A stretch of DNA of 64,000 nt, taken from NCBI GenBank assembly GCA_030220185.1, contig JASPKZ010010239.1, positions 1,878,001 to 1,942,000 of the forward strand, read 5' to 3'. This document shows positions 52,448-63,970 of the stretch, piece after piece. The notes under the pieces were generated by a model, which had not been told where the DNA came from, made no database searches, and worked only from the letters and a program-made list of their open reading frames with translations. The position numbers and the translations under genes are program-made. This DNA is from Diploptera punctata. Its lineage: Eukaryota; Arthropoda; Insecta; Blattodea; Blaberidae. How positions within the stretch are numbered: the first letter of the stretch is position 1; each line of letters opens with the position of its first letter.

Positions 52448-52788
52448 CCGAGCCGTAGCCGAGTGGTTATGGCAGGAAGCCAGCTACGCAGAGCTACGGG
52501 ACTTGCGCTGGTTCGAGTCCTCATGGGGGAAGAAATTTTCTCATGGTATTTCGGTCAGTATGGGACCGGTGCCCACTCAGCATCATGAAGTATTTGGGTA
52601 GCTTCAATAAGTAGCGGCTCCAGGTTGAGAAAACCAGCTATAACGGCTGGAGGACTCGATATGCTGCCCACATGTCATCCCTACATTGGCTGATGATCAT
52701 CTACCTCTGTGATTTACACATGTGGATGTGAGGCCAACAGCCGAGTGGTAGGCTAATGGCCTTCTAGGCCTGTCGCGCCAGGAGAAAA
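52448..52788 (+). mobile_element. tRNA-derived SINE, family S5
   Basis: Head gccgtagccgagtggttatg (box A) and gctggttcgagtcctcatgg (good box B). The body matches 38449-38788: atttcggtcagtatgggacc, ggttgagaaaaccagctata and ggcctgtcgcgccaggaga, with an A-rich end. A better-preserved head than the other copy. Resembles a Leu/Ser-type tRNA head. Confidence 0.87.
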
Positions 52789-53009
52789 AATTATTCTTCA
52801 ATATCTACAGATAAATTATAAACAAGAAGTTCTGCAGTAACGTGGGGAACTAATTCTTCGTCGGGTTGTACAGAGATCTTGTAAAAAACCTATCCCACAA
52901 AAAGATATCCATTGGAGTTAATATTAACCGAACTAACCTATAGTTTAATATCGTGGAGTACATGTGCTCTCAGGCACCACATTGAGTCACATTATTTGTG
53001 CTCCTAAAT

Positions 53010-53010
<1 letters not shown>

Positions 53011-53047
<37 letters not shown>
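53011..53047. repeat. AT microsatellite
   Basis: A pure TA run in otherwise unassigned DNA (52789-53176). Confidence 0.95.
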
Positions 53048-53051
<4 letters not shown>

Positions 53052-53176
53052 GCAATCATATTACAGTGTTTGTACAACACATTTGTCTTGAAAATGTTGT
53101 TCAATAAGATATGTCTTCAGATATACACCTTCTCAATGGATGCTCACTAGAAAAAATGACACTTTTATACAGTATA

Positions 53177-53696
53177 CTAGCTAATAATCGGCGTGCGCTG
53201 CTACCTCTAAATAAATTAAATGTGTTTTAATGTCTATTTGAATAATACATTTATATCGTAATTATTTGGTTACCCCATGTTCATTACGCGGCGTTTTCCG
53301 GGAAACTACTTAACCCGATCTTCTTGGCATCACTGAGCTGAAAGACAAAAATGGTTATTTGAGTTGTCCATAAAAGGTGGACATATTATGTCGCGGTCTT
53401 TTTGTAGATTATTTAGAGATATCCAATTCAGTGTACATTCATTTGATTTACCGGTATTTGTTATTGTTTAGGCAGCGTAAGCCATTTAAACGTCTTAAAA
53501 GTTACTTTTTTAGTGCACCGATGCCCTTTATTTAGCTCCGACCCTATAGTACATAGGGTAAGATGTTATAATACGTCAATTGTCATACAGAAATTCTCTA
53601 AATAATGGTGAGAAAAAAAACATTAAAATCGGTCAAATAGTTGAGTCCATAAAAGACAGACAAACAGACAGACTCACACTTACTTTTATATAAAGA
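53177..53696 (-). mobile_element. Helitron-like non-autonomous element, 520 bp
   Basis: Same family as 15830-17148. The minus 3' end has CTAG at 53177-53180 after a decayed hairpin (ggcgt...acctc, 53190-53207). The 5' end starts TCTTTATATAAAAGTAAG at 53696 followed by GTCTGTCTGTTTGTCTG-type repeats. The interior has the ccgatcttcttggcatcact module. No coding capacity. Confidence 0.75.
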
Positions 53697-53840
53697 TAAA
53701 TTCGAAAAATAATACGAGTAGAATAATATTTTCTTTAGTATAGTAAATTATAAAAGAAATGGGAATATAGTGGCACTGTACGTCAACTATACGTAGGCCT
53801 AGACTTCAAAAAGGCATATGATTCAATTAAGAGGGAGAAG

Positions 53841-54581
53841 TTGTATAACATCCTGCTGGAGTTCGGAATTCCTAAAAAGTTAGTTAGACTTAGACGAATG
53901 TGTCTAAATGGCACAAAGAGTAGGGTGCGTGTAGGCAAACAGTTTTTGGATACTTTTGAAATCCAGAATGGGTTGAAGCAAGGAGATGCACTATCTCCTC
54001 TACTATATCATTTTATACTAGAGCTTGCCATTAAATCTTTGGAAGATGAAGAAGGCCTACAACTCAATGGTATTAATAAGCTGTTAGTTTATGCTGATGA
54101 TGTAGTACTATTGGGCGATAGCGAGGAGATACTAAAGGCCAACACGCACACACTACTGAGTAATACTAAGAAATTGGGACTGGAAGTAAATATCAATAAA
54201 ACTAAATACATGGTCACACATAGAAATGCATTATATAATGGAAATGGACAGCTAATGACAAATGAGGGAAATTTTGAGGAAGTGGCTGAATTCAAATACC
54301 TAGGAACAATAATCACAAACAGGAATGAGATGCACAAAGAAATTAAACATAATCTCAATTCTGGAAATGTGTGCTATTATGTATTGCAGAGACTCTTGAC
54401 GTCCCAACTCCTTTCAAAAAACGTTAAACTGAAAATATATAAAAATATTATTCTACCAGTTATATTATATGGATGCGAAACATGGACTCTTACTTTAAGA
54501 GAGGAAAGGAGATTACGAGTATTTGTGAATAAAGTTCTTAGGAAAATTTTTGGACCAAGGAGAGATGAACAGACAGGTTAA
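53841..54581 (+). CDS. RTE-A reverse transcriptase palm and thumb, uninterrupted
   Basis: 246 codons: LLEFGIPKKLVRLRRMCLNG, FEIQNGLKQGDALSPLLYHF (RT motif), LLVYADDVVLLGDSEEILKA (catalytic YADD intact), LGLEVNINKTKYMVTHRN, EVAEFKYLGTIITNRNEMHK and PVILYGCETWTLTLREERRL. The first catalytic Asp (DFKKAYDS) lies just upstream in the same element, in another frame at 53800-53825. The stop at 54579 replaces Glu in EQTGE. Lacks endonuclease, so immobile by itself. Confidence 0.9.
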   Translation: MYNILLEFGIPKKLVRLRRMCLNGTKSRVRVGKQFLDTFEIQNGLKQGDALSPLLYHFILELAIKSLEDEEGLQLNGINKLLVYADDVVLLGDSEEILKANTHTLLSNTKKLGLEVNINKTKYMVTHRNALYNGNGQLMTNEGNFEEVAEFKYLGTIITNRNEMHKEIKHNLNSGNVCYYVLQRLLTSQLLSKNVKLKIYKNIILPVILYGCETWTLTLREERRLRVFVNKVLRKIFGPRRDEQTG

Positions 54582-54688
54582 TGGAGAAGACTACATAACA
54601 GTGAACTACATGGTCTTTATAGGAAGCCTCAGATATAATGGGAACAGTTAAGTCTCATAGACTGCGATGGGCAGGTCATGTGGCATGA

Positions 54689-54907
54689 ATGGGGAATGAA
54701 AGATGTGAATGGAAGCTTCTTGTAGGAAAACCAGAGAGGAAACGCCCAGTTGGTAGACCAAGAATGAGGTGGGAGAATAACATTAACTATGATTTGAGGG
54801 AAGTAGATTATACAGGGGATGATTGGAAAACATTGGCTCAGGATAGGGATGTATGGAGAGCTTATGTTCGCGTGGCCATGAACCTACAGGTTCAACAGTG
54901 CCAGTGA
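54689..54907 (+). pseudogene. RTE-A polyprotein C-terminus
   Basis: Open for 72 codons: MGNERCEWKLLVGKPERKRP, RMRWENNINYDLREVDYTGD, WKTLAQDRDVWRAYVRVAMN. The usual stop after MNLRVR is mutated (MNLQVQQCQ), so the frame runs into the tail. Confidence 0.85.
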
Positions 54908-54946
54908 GTTAGTTAGTTAGAATACTATTTCTTTAGTATAGTAAAT

Positions 54947-55616
54947 ATTGAAACTATAAAAATAAAGATTACTCATGTATGCAAGGTAAAGATAATGAAC
55001 ACAGTAATATTTGTTACAGGTATTACAATTAAAAATAACTTAAAAGTAAACTAATTCCATTATATGCATTTCGAGTCTCTTAAGTTATTATGAGGTAAGG
55101 TTCTTACTTTTACAATCGGCACTATTTGTCAGCCGATTTTCAGCCCATGGTGACAGCCTCATTTATTCCGGAACAAGCGGCTGGTGCTCATTGTCATTGA
55201 AGACTGAGTCATGGTGCCGCCAAAAGGTAAGTTATTTAGGCCTATTATCATGTTTAATATCTAAATAGATATGTTGTTGACTTGGATGGAGAAAATAGGG
55301 ATTAATTATCATTAAGTATAAATATTATTAGGATAAAAATTTGCAGAAATTCTAGAAACATCGTGCATTTTAATAATTGTAAATATCTGAATGATGAATG
55401 CTCCAGCTCATTTTATTATTTTTATTAATGAACACGCGCTAACATTCAACGTGATCAGTCTCATCGCTTGAACGCACAGTATCTAAATTCTGTTTTAGCA
55501 CAATATAAATATTTAGGTCTTTATTGTATTCACCAGCAGGGTATCGTTATTATCGGGATTTTAAATGTTTCAAGGATTTGTCAAAGTCTGTAAATAAGAA
55601 TTATGATCACTAAGAG
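54947..55616. other. Unassigned DNA
   Basis: No gene recognised; AT-rich. Confidence 0.4.
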
Positions 55617-55860
55617 GACACAACATATAATTTGAAAGTACATTGTGTAATTTGCTATAAACATATATTCTTCATTTATCATTTTTTTTATTTTGTCAAA
55701 AGTTCATATCTGGCCTGCGATTTCTGAATATATTCATTCGATATATCAATAGATTCCTATTTTGTGTTGCCATGTGCTTTTTTACTTCATCTTCCTGATT
55801 CTCATTTCTAGTCCACAGTTGTGCGATCCCTGGCACGATCCCCGACCAAGGCAAGTTTCC
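55617..55860 (+). repeat. Left arm of a long inverted duplication
   Basis: gacacaacatataatttgaa, tttctgaatatattcattcg, ttacttcatcttcctgattc and gcgatccctggcacgatccc pair with the complement at 56848-57155. The arm includes a shortened S1b head (55800-55860), missing ~23 bases present in the right arm. Confidence 0.88.
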
Positions 55861-56534
55861 TATGTCAAATGCTGATAATAAAATCAAGGTTACTTTCAAA
55901 AACCTATTAAGAAACAAAAATAATAAAAAGATAAAGAATTATCTTTCATTTTCCATTGTATTAACTATGTAACATTTTATTCATGCGAATCGAGTTGGTT
56001 CAGATGTTGTGTTTGAGAACCAATTATGAGAGGTACCTGGTTATAATACCGAGATTTTTTTCTTGACATTATCTTGTGTTGAAGGCAAGGACTCAATTGA
56101 AATCCGTTATCAATAATTATTCCGTCATTATAGTCTTAAAAGTCACTTCAAGAACAAAGATCTCCTCATACATTGACTTCTGAATTTCTCTCATGTGTAG
56201 TAATGAGCTTGTTCATTTGGTTAATCTTCTGGACAGTTGATTTTATCCATTTATTTAGATTAATAGATTGTTTTTATCCACTGTTAACTAGTCTTAAGTC
56301 TTCCAATCCTTCCTATTTCTTGCTTACTTCAACAATAGCGTCCTGTACATTTCTTAAAACATATTAATCTATCTTTCTCGTGATCTCCCGCAGGAATTTT
56401 TCTCAATGTGACAGTACCATTTTATAATTAATCATTAATGTGTAATACATTCATTATTTCGGTGAGCTTCTCCATGTCACAGGTGGGTATTAATCCCATA
56501 AAAGGGAACATATCTCTTCTCTTTTTCCTTAGTT
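55861..56534. other. Spacer of the inverted duplication, unassigned
   Basis: AT-rich, no gene recognised; frame 56173-56367 has no motif. Confidence 0.4.
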
Positions 56535-56940
56535 TAACTTCTCCCTTTATAGGCAGTTTTACATACCCCAAGGCATCCGACGCTTACAGGAATATTCTTG
56601 CGGGAGATCTGAATCACACACATACTTTCTTGACCACTCAAAACATGGAGTGTCTCTGGATGAGTAATCAACCGAATGCCAGGGTTAACTGCAAAGCCAC
56701 GAACATTTAAGACATGCATCATTCACCCCATAATTCATACTAAACAAGGCTAATATTATATTTATAATGGCCAGGTGATGTTCGGAGACATTAAAGTACC
56801 CGAAATTTGTATTTTAAGTGAAGGAATAAAAATGCAAAAAAAAAAATTGAGCTGCTAAACTTGCCTTGACCGGGAATCGAGCCAGGGATCGCTGCATACA
56901 TTACCATGAGACACAACGGTCGACTACAAAGGAGAATCAG
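56535..56940 (-). mobile_element. SINE S1 variant (S1b)
   Basis: On minus: head ttgtgtctcatggtaatgta and ctggctcgattcccggtcaa (box B), then ggcaagtttagcag, a ~200-bp body and a ttttgagtggtcaagaaagt end. It overlaps the inner part of the inverted duplication. Confidence 0.75.
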
Positions 56941-57155
56941 GAAGATGAAGTAAAAAGGCACATGACAACAAAAAATAGAAATCTATAATATATCGAATGA
57001 ATATATTCAGAAATTCCAGACCACATATGAACGTTTGACAAAAAGTCAAAGTGTCTGTAAATAAGAATGAAAAATAAAAAAATGATAAATGAAGAATATA
57101 TGTTTATAACAAATTACACAATGTACTTTTAAATTATATGTTGTGTATTGTTAAG
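56848..57155 (-). repeat. Right arm of a long inverted duplication
   Basis: The reverse complement of 55617-55860 by eye at ~85%, with small indels. Contains gaatatattcagaaattcc and atgaagaatatatgtttata. Confidence 0.88.
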
Positions 57156-57841
57156 TGTTTATAATTTCATGTGTTTAAAAGGAATCGTAAAGCGAACATT
57201 TTTTTTTATTAGTGTTGAAAGTAGAAATGTATGGTTTCTGTTGAGGAAAATTTCCCCCCCCCCCATGCTGTGCTACACACGCTATGATTTGTCGCGGTCG
57301 TAAAGATAAAACCAGTGACCTATGTTTGTAAATTCACGTAATTAAACTTGATTCACGATCACGCGCGTAATACAACATTATAAGTTTCACGTTTATAATA
57401 CTTTATAATATTCCATCTTTCACTTTCATTGATCGTATTGTAATTTTAAGTCTGTTCTCCATGTTGTGAAATTTATTATTCCTAGAATAGCAGTATTTTA
57501 TGAGGTAAAACAATGTTATACAGCTATACCTAGTTATCAATAAACAATAGATATTCAGGGAATAAGGTTGATCCTAAATTTCATGGCAGAAAATGAACCT
57601 GTGATTTACATTTTTGCGAATCTATTAATTCCACCGATTTCCTTCTTTTGTGGTCGGCATTCCTGATTTATACTTTACTTTCCAAAGACGCTACAACCTC
57701 TATTAATGAATGGTTTGGCATTTTCAACAATAATCTTCCACAGATGCCTATTTCTAATGACACAGAACCAGTTTCTGATTTTTATTATTTTAAATATTAC
57801 ATTACTTCATCCTCCAATCGTTTCATTGTAATACATATACA

Positions 57842-57873
<32 letters not shown>

Positions 57874-58139
57874 CGTGTGTTTGTGTATTATTCATGTCTG
57901 TATGTATAACTCATGTTCATGACTTTGTATTTGAAGCCATCATATGTTTGACAAGCAAATCTGCATTAAATAAATAAAATAAAAGTTATTTCACCTTCGG
58001 ATTTATTTTTATTCCTTCTGATGGATCTTACAGTAATTGACTTCCATTTGTATAACTTATTTACCATTATCTTATTTTACTTTGTATTAATATTCCCAAA
58101 ACAATTTAGTCCAATTTTCTTTAATGTAATTTGCAAATA
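57156..58139. other. Unassigned DNA with AT microsatellite
   Basis: No gene recognised. AT run at 57845-57873; a C-run at 57256-57264. The 109-codon plus frame (57648-57977) crosses the AT run and is not supported. Confidence 0.4.
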
Positions 58140-58500
58140 TTCTTTTTTTTATATATAACATATTTATTTAATAATTTATTCTGATTCCCCACATATCGTT
58201 TGAGTCATTTTTGGGCCTAATATATTCCTTAACAGTTTTCTTTCTAATACTAATAGTTTTTGTTTTTCATTTTCTCTTAATGTCCAAGTATCAGAAGAGT
58301 GATGACTGTTCTTATTAGAGGATGATACGATTTAAGTTTATAATTTCTGGAAATTAATTTTCTCTTAAAATACCTTACATTCGCATGATATGCACAATAG
58401 GCTCAACGTCATATATTTGTTTCTTCCTCTATTAAATGTTTGGTATTTATCAATGATCCTAATTATTTTAAGGCGCAAATAAAAAAAGTCTGATTCCTGA
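58140..58500 (-). pseudogene. RTE-like LINE C-terminal scrap
   Basis: On minus, with frame changes: NYKLKSYHPLIRTVI then SSDTWTLRENEKQKLLVLER and KLLRNILGPKMTQ. This is the YGCETWTLRExxxxLxVFExKVLRxIFGPK block seen in RTE-A, from a different family. No longer frame. Confidence 0.65.
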
Positions 58501-58925
58501 TTTCGGATATTTCTTTAAAAACTAATGTCTACATTTCATGAATAACTGAAATTGTGTCACTTTCTTCGTTTGTTGTGTTTATACATTTTTCTAACAAGAA
58601 ACAATGTGAAAAATAAGCAGGTAATGAATAAAGCAATGGAAAAATTATAAAAAAGATGTTTATTCTTATCTACTCTACCACATGATTGGCATTAGCATTG
58701 AATGCGCTAGTCATGACTTTAGTATTGATTTAAAAAATGTAATGGTATTAGTATTGTATTAATTAAACTTTGTATTAACCGTCTTTTTCTTTTCTCACGT
58801 TAAACTCACCCCTTAAAGGTACTTGACGTGACCCTCACTATCCTGGCTTTACTGTGATATGATGTTTCAGGGGAATTTGTCATTGTTTTACACAGCACAG
58901 AAACACACACACACATACATATATA
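58501..58925. other. Unassigned DNA
   Basis: Nothing recognised; CA run at 58902-58915. Confidence 0.4.
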
Positions 58926-59421
58926 TCTAATATATAAAAATGAATGTTTGTTTGTTCGTGCTGTATGCGCGGCCATACCGTTGATCCCATTGTAATGGGG
59001 CTTTTTGCAAAATGTTCAGGAGATCCCCGCGATGAACATAGGCTATAAGAGAGTTGTTATACGCAACTCCTACAGCCTTAAAAATCGCCCTTTGTAGTTG
59101 AAAACGTGAAAAAAGTAGCTCTTTGGACGCTTATGTGGTTTACGCTGTCTAAACCATAACAAATGCACAACATTAATGTACACAGAATTGAATATCTCAA
59201 CAAGCTCTACAAAAACGTCCGCGAGAGCATATGTTTATCTCTTACGGATATCTCACAGTAACCATTCTTGTCTTTCATTGATGCCAAGAAGATCGAGAAA
59301 AGTACGTAGATTCCTGTGTAAGCATAGCAACACATGGCGGATATTCTTTTACGGTTAACTCACAATAACGAATTTTGTCTCTTAGCTCATTTATGCCAAG
59401 AAGATCGAGATGAGAACTGTT
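58926..59421 (+). mobile_element. Helitron-like element, 5' part
   Basis: Starts TCTAATATATAAAAATGAA at 58926, then GTTTGTTTGT, accgttgatcccattgtaat and ggctataagagagttgttat, matching the reverse of 17110-16980. The interior has two ttgatgccaagaagatcgag-type modules (59278, 59390). No CTRR end is visible, so 3'-truncated. Confidence 0.75.
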
Positions 59422-59639
59422 CCAACGTGTCTTTGTATACCAGAAACCGTTTGTTCTAGTTGCTGAGGAGTCGCTATTTTGTTTTATGTCATTATCGTCC
59501 AACATGCGACAGATGAATTAACTGCAAAAATGAAAACAAACATTCTTTGAGTTTGTCTTTCTTTAATACCAACCTCATTTAATAATTCTGTATATTTTGA
59601 GAATTATTATTAATTAAAATATGGGAGGTTTGAATGGGA

Positions 59640-59780
59640 CACGGTGTATATTTATTTATTTATATAGTCTGGTGAAGTTAAGACCATGTAGCTTTCTCTT
59701 CCACTCAGCAGGACAAACACATGTTACATTCAAATTTAAAAATCACAATGATATTACATACCAAACGGAAATAGTATATT
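59640..59780 (-). mobile_element. CR1-like LINE 3' end
   Basis: On minus: gtttgtcctgctgagtggaa, gagaaagctacatggtctta (decayed hairpin), acttcaccagactatataaa and a TAAA tail (59651-59664). No coding part. Confidence 0.7.
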
Positions 59781-60394
59781 ACGATGCGAAGTTGGGAAGT
59801 GGTTTTTACAGAAGCGAGAAAAAAATTTAAACCGAGCGACAGCGAGGATTTTAATTTCCGAGATTCTGTCAAACACTTCACAAACGTGCGTTGTACATTA
59901 TTTTTTGCGCGATGGTGTTTTCAAAATAATAAATAATAGTCAAATATTAACATCTTTGCTGGAAATATTTGCGTTCATTATAAACAATTGACTAACGTTA
60001 ATAGTGTGGGCAGTGTATATTAGATAAAACAACAGAAGATCTTGAGAACAAGTATTGATAACATGGCCGCAAATGCGTATTTATTGTTTTATATTGTTTC
60101 TGATAAAGTTCAGTTAATTTAAAATGCAGTGATTTATTTCGTATAATGTACATTAACACTACCTTTTGGATATTTTTTGTGTATAGGATATATTGTACGT
60201 AGTATACATAGAGGGCAGTGGTTTTACTTCCCGCACGTGATATACATGTAATATTACAATAACTTATAGTTATTTAGATTGGCAATCCCGATATGTAGGA
60301 AGTTGAACTTTCAATCATGGTCGCCATTGCTGTAAGTACGACAAAAAGCATTATCGCGCAAAAATAATAAAAATAAGGTCTAACAATACAATAA
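59781..60394. other. Unassigned DNA
   Basis: Nothing recognised. Confidence 0.4.
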
Positions 60395-61363
60395 CATTAA
60401 AGACAATTAAAGCAAAATTAATTTATGTGATAAAAAGTTTGTATGTAAAGTCTCAAATTATAATAAATATAGGCACATCAAAGACCGAAGCTATTTTAAT
60501 AAATAGAGGTGTAAGACAAGGGTATAGTTATCACCTACACTTTTTAATCTATATATTAATGACATCATCAAGAATTGGAAAAGTATTGTTAATATAGGTA
60601 TAAGAATGGACCGTTTTAAAATATTAAACGTTTTAATGTATGCTGACGATGTGGTTATTATGCAAGAAAATGAAAACAATTTGCAGTACTCTTTACATCA
60701 ATTAAATCAGTTATGCCAAGAATATAATTTCAAAATATCGAAAAAAAAAACAAAAATAATGGGATTTTGGGGAAACGATCATATAAGATCAGAAATCGTA
60801 ATAGACAACAAACCTCTGAAAAAAGTAACAAATTTCAATTATATGGGTTGTAATTTTACTATAAACACAAAAACTGAAAGAGACATACATATGAAACTGT
60901 TTGAAATTTCAAATGATATGCGGAACTATACATAAAACATTAAAGAATAAAACAAGAAGAGATACTAGATTGAAGTTTTATAAAACATTGGGAAATTCCT
61001 GCATTACTTTATGGGAGCGAAACTTGGGTAATGACCAAAAAACTGCAAGGTAGAAACAAAGCGCAGGAATGAACTTCCTTAGAAGAACAAAAGGCTGCAC
61101 AAGATTGGATCGGATAAGGAATGAAGATATAAGAACAGAGTTAAATATATATCCATTGGATGAGAAAATCAGAGAATATAGAGAGAAATGGTTTACACAC
61201 GTGGAAAAAATGAATGTATCAAGATTACCAAGAGCAGCTTCAACTATAAGCCAAGAGGTTATAAAGGAATGTAGGAAGGCCTGTGAAAAGATGAACAGAA
61301 CAACTGTGAGGCGGAACAGGCAATTTGCCTAGCCCGTGAAGTGAAAGAAGAAGAAGAAGACAA
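60395..61363 (+). pseudogene. RTE-E LINE, RT palm to C-terminus
   Basis: Longest RTE-E copy. NRGVRQG (60502 onward), then a shift, LFNLYINDI, frame 60606-60935 with LNVLMYADDVVIMQENENNL (catalytic YADD intact), FKISKKKTKIMGF and FNYMGCNFTI, then a stop. Later IPALLYGSETWVM, frame 61069-61332 with MNFLRRTKGCTRLDRIRN and YREKWFTHVEKMNVSRLPRA, a last shift before the Pro/Arg region, and a GAA tail (61347-61361). Frameshifts at ~60515, 60930, 60990, 61060 and 61235. Confidence 0.87.
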
Positions 61364-61471
61364 TTAAAATTAAATCTAATAAAATAATATATACACTAAG
61401 AAATAACTCGTTTCTAATATTTATAAAAGAAGAGAAAATAATAAACTATAATTAATTAATATATCGCTTAT

Positions 61472-61503
<32 letters not shown>

Positions 61504-61507
61504 AGAT

Positions 61508-61754
61508 AAAGCGTCACTGCTATAAAGTAAAATAAATATTCTCTTTAATTTGCTTAGTTGATATAATCAGCTACTAGATGGCAGTGAAGACAGTGTTCTC
61601 GCGACATCTAGTAATAATGGAGAGTATAATACATATATAAGAAAAATAAGTGTTTGAATTGGATTCGCCTGGTAGTGTAATGGATATCACGCTGAGGTAC
61701 AGACTCAGAGATCCGGGTTCGAATCCCGTCCAGGCATTTATTTTTCTTATCATA

Positions 61755-61760
<6 letters not shown>
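61508..61760 (+). mobile_element. tRNA-like repeat cassette, copy 2
   Basis: Nearly identical (~97% by eye) to 41570-41822, including an exact 72-nt tRNA-like segment at 61666-61737. Flanked by AT runs on both sides (61470-61505, 61757-61793). Confidence 0.78.
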
Positions 61761-61796
<36 letters not shown>

Positions 61797-62157
61797 ACAT
61801 TAGGTACAAATGATAAACAATTTCTTATGCAATGTAATATATGTATTATTGTGAAAATTGTTTTACAAGTTTTGTTTACTTGATCCATAAATAATCCTAT
61901 ATACAGGATGTTTCAGAAAACGTATTATACACTTCTAGGGGTTGTAGAGGGGACTTAGTATATGACGGCTGATTGGTAAGGAACCGGTGTCCGGAAATTT
62001 ACACTTCCAAAAAAAAGAATGTGTCGGTGGAATATTTGAAGTCTCAGATAGACGACACTGCGAATGCGCGTATAGCTCGAACCATGATACACACCCTACC
62101 GCATCAAGATTTACTTAATTATTTTTTCTTCTAGGTTGATAAGATAACTGGCTCCGA

Positions 62158-62246
62158 AAGTCACCCAAATCTGTGATAAAATATTTTGTTGTAAAATATA
62201 TATATGAATGTTTTATAACAAAATATTTTATCTCAGGCTTGAGTGA
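62158..62246. repeat. Hairpin palindrome, ~38-bp arms
   Basis: gtgataaaatattttgttgt (left) and ataacaaaatattttatctc (right) pair round a short ATATAT spacer; a third, direct copy of the arm end (agtcactcaaatctgagata) lies at 62259-62280. Confidence 0.85.
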
Positions 62247-62344
62247 TTATATATATATAGTCACTCAAATCTGAGATAAATAATTGTATATATATATATA
62301 TAGTTTAGGGAATATCAACAACCATAAATAAAATTCAACCTGAT

Positions 62345-62450
62345 ATAAACAAAAAAATATGAACTCCTCGGCTGGATTCGAACCTTCAATGTTAAATTCT
62401 GTAGTCCGGTGCGGAACTGCAGAGCTAATCCGGTGTTCTATTTGCTGACC
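62345..62450 (-). other. tRNA-like SINE head candidate
   Basis: On minus, ggattagctctgcagttccg (box A-like) and gaaggttcgaatccagccga (box B) are spaced ~50 nt apart. No repeat partner in the window. Confidence 0.4.
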
Positions 62451-62677
62451 TAAAATGTTTCTATATTAAATGGTTTGTTTATATTATGTAATTGAACTTA
62501 ATTTGATTAGTTCAGAATATTTGGGCCCAATGACGATCTTGTATTATCCTGTTATTTATTAATTCAATTTAGGATTGTGATATTCACTATTATGGGGTTA
62601 GAGGTGCCTTTTTATGTCATATTAAATAATCATTGTCTACTCATATCAAATAATGTTGTCCCTCATTCTTCATAAGT

Positions 62678-63970
62678 ATGGCGAACAGGCATGATCTGAG
62701 ACAGCGAGTTATAGCTCTAGTAGACGCTGGAAATGGGGCTAGGACCGCTGCCCGTTTGGTCGGCGAACCACGGAGCACGGCCATTAGATGGGCTCATCAA
62801 TTTCAAACTTTAGGGGAGGTCGCAAATGGCCCTCTTCTTGGACGTCCACGGATTTCTTCAGGAAAGAGGATGCTGCCTTATTCGAGGCAGTTGGACAGGA
62901 TCCCTTTCGAACTGCTAACGAATTACGATCAACATCTGACTTCCCTAGTTGCGACCAAACTGTAATCAACCGATTGAAGAGCCGTGATTATTAGGAACCG
63001 GAGGGCTGCGCAAAATGAATGTTTGAGGGAAGAACATGCCATCAACCCTCTTGCTTTCGCAACCAGTCGAATGTATTTCAATTGGAAGAAATGTAAATTT
63101 CTCCGACGAAACAACCATCTCGAGTAATTACGATGGTCCTCGCCATGTCTATCGTGACATGATGAACGCTTTGTACATCGACATGCAAGGTCGGGGCGTT
63201 TTAGCGTATCGTTGTGAAGGTGCTGGCGTGATAGAACGCATTGATGGTCGGTTCGATGCGGAGATGTATGAACATATTCAGGAAAATGTATTCCTTCCTT
63301 CCGCCCAGAACATTTTTCCCAATGGAGCATTACTGTTCCAGTAGTACACTATGCCGGAAGAATTTAAATATGGTTTTGGACGAGGCACAAGATCGAAATA
63401 ATTCATTGGCCTCCGAAGTCACCTGAATTGAATGTCATCGAACATGCATGGGCGAAATTGAAACAGGAGAGGATTAACCCATTCGCATCAGGTTTAAATG
63501 TTCAATGCATTCTCCCAGAAACCGGATTTAAGTTACTGTAAATATTATATTGTCTATTTTTTGACATTCAATACAAACAAAATGTAACGGTACTTGAAGA
63601 TCATAAGGGTTAAGGCAAAAACACATTCCTCTACTATTCATAAATGTTAACAAAAGATGATACCCCCGCCAAGGGATGCACACAATATTTCAAAATATAT
63701 AGCAGCAGAATAAAGGACTGTACCTCGTCTTCTGAGTTGAAGGCTGTTTAACTTCCTGCGAGTCTACCTCGTCTTCTGAGGCGAATGGGTTAAGAAGTGT
63801 GACCGCCAACCCCCTCGAAATAAAACACGAGTTGTGGGATCAAGTTCTCGAAACTGGGAAGATCTCGTCCGGGAAGAGGAGGACAATCCTTATCGAGAAT
63901 TCTTCCGCGATTTCGTCAGATCCATGCCGAATCGACTTCGAGCTGTAGTAGATGCTGATGGCCTGTGGAC
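62678..63970 (+). pseudogene. Tc1/IS630-type transposase pseudogene, interrupted
   Basis: MANRHDLRQRVIALVDAGNG and ARTAARLVGEPRSTAIRWAH form the N-terminal paired-like helix-turn-helix. After a frameshift near 62830: AALFEAVGQDPFRTANEL, DQTVINRLKSRDY, then NFSDET (first catalytic Asp), GRGVLAYRCEGAGVIERIDG and YEHIQENVFLPSAQN. Near 63340 the frame breaks at the QDNxxxH site (second Asp lost). HWPPKSPELNVIEHAWAKLK (catalytic Glu, SPxLNxIE) follows. The MITE at 63478-63789 splits the next codons; homology resumes with VREEDNPYREFFRDFV and GLWTRYDVHW. Confidence 0.85.
63478..63789. mobile_element. piggyBac-type MITE with TTAA target duplication
   Basis: A 312-bp insert flanked by TTAA (63474-63477 and 63790-63793). 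Its ends are CCCATTCGC and GCGAATGGG, extending to 14 of 15 bases with one mismatch. CCC...GGG ends at TTAA are the mark of the piggyBac superfamily. A 16-bp direct repeat, tacctcgtcttctgag, occurs at 63721-63736 and 63765-63780. No coding capacity. Confidence 0.9.

Larger units (their letters stand above)
53749..54918 (+). mobile_element. RTE-A LINE, longest palm-to-tail copy, with ~28-bp target-site duplication
   Basis: Flanking repeats at 53720-53748 and 54919-54946 match over 28 bases with one indel and one substitution. Contains the RT from the YVGLDFKKAYDSIKREKLYN motif to the C-terminus, a stop and a GTTAGTTAG tail. DDWK precedes the GTTA tail. A stop at 54580 and frame changes near 54640 break the C-terminal part. 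Confidence 0.93.

Noticed and set aside
57648..57977. 109-codon plus frame
   Set aside because: Passes through an AT repeat (poly Tyr/Ile) and shows no motif.
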